From Trinickia violacea (GTDB taxonomy: Bacteria; Pseudomonadota; Gammaproteobacteria; Burkholderiales; Burkholderiaceae): a stretch of 64,000 bases of DNA. Positions 63,132-64,000 of this stretch are shown piece by piece. The first letter of the stretch is position 1; the number at the start of each line of letters is the position of its first letter. The stretch covers positions 4,340,001 to 4,404,000 of the forward strand of contig NZ_CP040077.1 of the NCBI RefSeq assembly GCF_005280735.1. Reading direction: 5' to 3'. Under the pieces are notes generated by a model. That model made no database searches, had not been told where the DNA came from, and saw only the letters and a program-made list of their open reading frames with translations. The position numbers and the translations under genes are program-made.

Positions 63132-64000
63132 TTACTTCGACTTCGCGCTGATGATCGCTTCGGAAACGTTACGCGGCGCTTCAGCGTAATGCTTGAACTC
63201 CATCGTGTACGTAGCGCGGCCTTGCGTTGCCGAACGCAGCGACGTGGAGTAGCCGAACATTTCCGACAACGGCACTTCGGCACGGAGAATCTTGCCGCCG
63301 CCAACCATGTCTTCCATGCCCTGGATGATGCCGCGACGGCCCGACAGGTCGCCCATCACGTTGCCCATGTAGTCTTCCGGCGTTTCCACTTCCACGGCCA
63401 TCATCGGCTCGAGGATCACCGGGTTCGCACGGCGCATTGCTTCCTTGAACGCCATCGAACCGGCCATGCGGAACGCGTTTTCGTTCGAGTCAACGTCGTG
63501 GTACGAACCGAACGTCAGATGAACCTTCACGTCGACGACCGGGAAGCCTGCCAGCACGCCGCTCTTGAGCGTGTCGGCGATACCCTTGTCGACCGCCGGG
63601 ATGTATTCACGCGGAATGACACCACCCTTGATCTCGTCGAGGAACTCGTAGCCCTTGCCTTGTTCGTTCGGCTCGAGCGTGATGACCGCGTGACCGTACT
63701 GGCCGCGACCGCCCGACTGCTTGACGAACTTGCCTTCCACGTCCGAGGCCGTGCTGCGGATCGTCTCGCGGTATGCCACCTGCGGCTTGCCGACGGTCGC
63801 TTCCACGCCGAACTCACGCTTCATCCGGTCAACCAGAATTTCGAGGTGCAGTTCGCCCATGCCCGAAATAATGGTTTGGCCCGATTCTTCGTCCGTTTGC
63901 ACGCGGAACGACGGATCTTCCTGAGCCAGACGGTTCAGCGCCAGGCCCATCTTTTCCTGGTCAGCCTTCGTCTTCGGCTCGACGGCCTGCGAGATCACCG
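63132..64000 (-). CDS. fusA: Elongation factor G, C-terminal 289 residues (5' end outside window)
   Basis: The visible part covers domains III to V of EF-G: ISQAVEPKTKADQEKMGLAL, GMGELHLEILVDRMKREFGVEA, the domain IV block GGVIPREYIPAVDKGI and the closing FGYSTSLRSATQGRATYTMEFKHY. The last residues are NVSEAIISAKSK. The reading frame runs off the right edge. It begins the fusA-tuf part of the str operon. Confidence 0.98.
   Translation of the reverse strand, partial: VISQAVEPKTKADQEKMGLALNRLAQEDPSFRVQTDEESGQTIISGMGELHLEILVDRMKREFGVEATVGKPQVAYRETIRSTASDVEGKFVKQSGGRGQYGHAVITLEPNEQGKGYEFLDEIKGGVIPREYIPAVDKGIADTLKSGVLAGFPVVDVKVHLTFGSYHDVDSNENAFRMAGSMAFKEAMRRANPVILEPMMAVEVETPEDYMGNVMGDLSGRRGIIQGMEDMVGGGKILRAEVPLSEMFGYSTSLRSATQGRATYTMEFKHYAEAPRNVSEAIISAKSK

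Overview
The window is a high-GC chromosomal segment of a betaproteobacterium of the family Burkholderiaceae (Burkholderia / Paraburkholderia / Trinickia group). This is judged from the S10-spc-alpha gene order with infA between secY and rpmJ, the TTG starts of secY and aroK, the thiO-thiS-thiG-thiE operon, and protein sequences typical of that group. I cannot fix genus or species from the sequence alone. There is no prophage, insertion sequence, CRISPR array, tRNA or rRNA gene. Almost everything is core genome.

Layout. 1-3420: a thiamine operon on the minus strand (thiO, thiS, thiG, partial thiE) behind a TPP riboswitch. 3798-9122: plus-strand genes for an SbmA/YddA-type ABC transporter, an overlapping SDR-like protein, an MFS carrier and a DadA-type oxidoreductase. 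9149-16191: thpR, then glutamate synthase gltBD. 16515-18747: a degenerate REP-associated (RAYT-type) transposase, an OmpW porin and a DUF883 protein. 18827-23964: the glycerol-3-phosphate / glycerophosphodiester operon ugpBAECQ. 24084-31395: dgt, aroB, aroK and a pilMN(OP)Q-type cluster, divergent from the class A penicillin-binding protein mrcA (31646-34048). This mrcA-pil/hof-aroK-aroB arrangement is also found in Gammaproteobacteria. 34128-36079: cyaY, then lptM-lysA. 36191-37917: msrQ-msrP (periplasmic methionine sulfoxide repair). 38089-42322: ccsB-resB (System II cytochrome c maturation) and a dihaem cytochrome c. 42622-46884: engB, hemB, dsbD, cutA. 47057-64000: the alpha, spc and S10 ribosomal protein operons, tuf and the 3' part of fusA, all on the minus strand.

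The genes fall into functional blocks: haem and cytochrome c biogenesis with thiol and methionine redox (hemB, ccsB-resB, dsbD, msrPQ, cytochrome c), envelope assembly (mrcA, pil cluster, lptM, lysA, aroKB) and translation. The most unusual points are these: a fused PilO-PilP polypeptide in the pilus cluster, next to a secretin that lacks AMIN domains; a RAYT-family protein that has lost both HUH histidines and the expected tyrosine; an SDR with Thr in place of the catalytic Tyr, translationally coupled to an ABC transporter; an exact tandem 11-bp operator-like repeat in front of ugpB; and promoters embedded in perfect inverted repeats at both the S10 and spc operon boundaries. I did not find a convincing new defence or mobile system.
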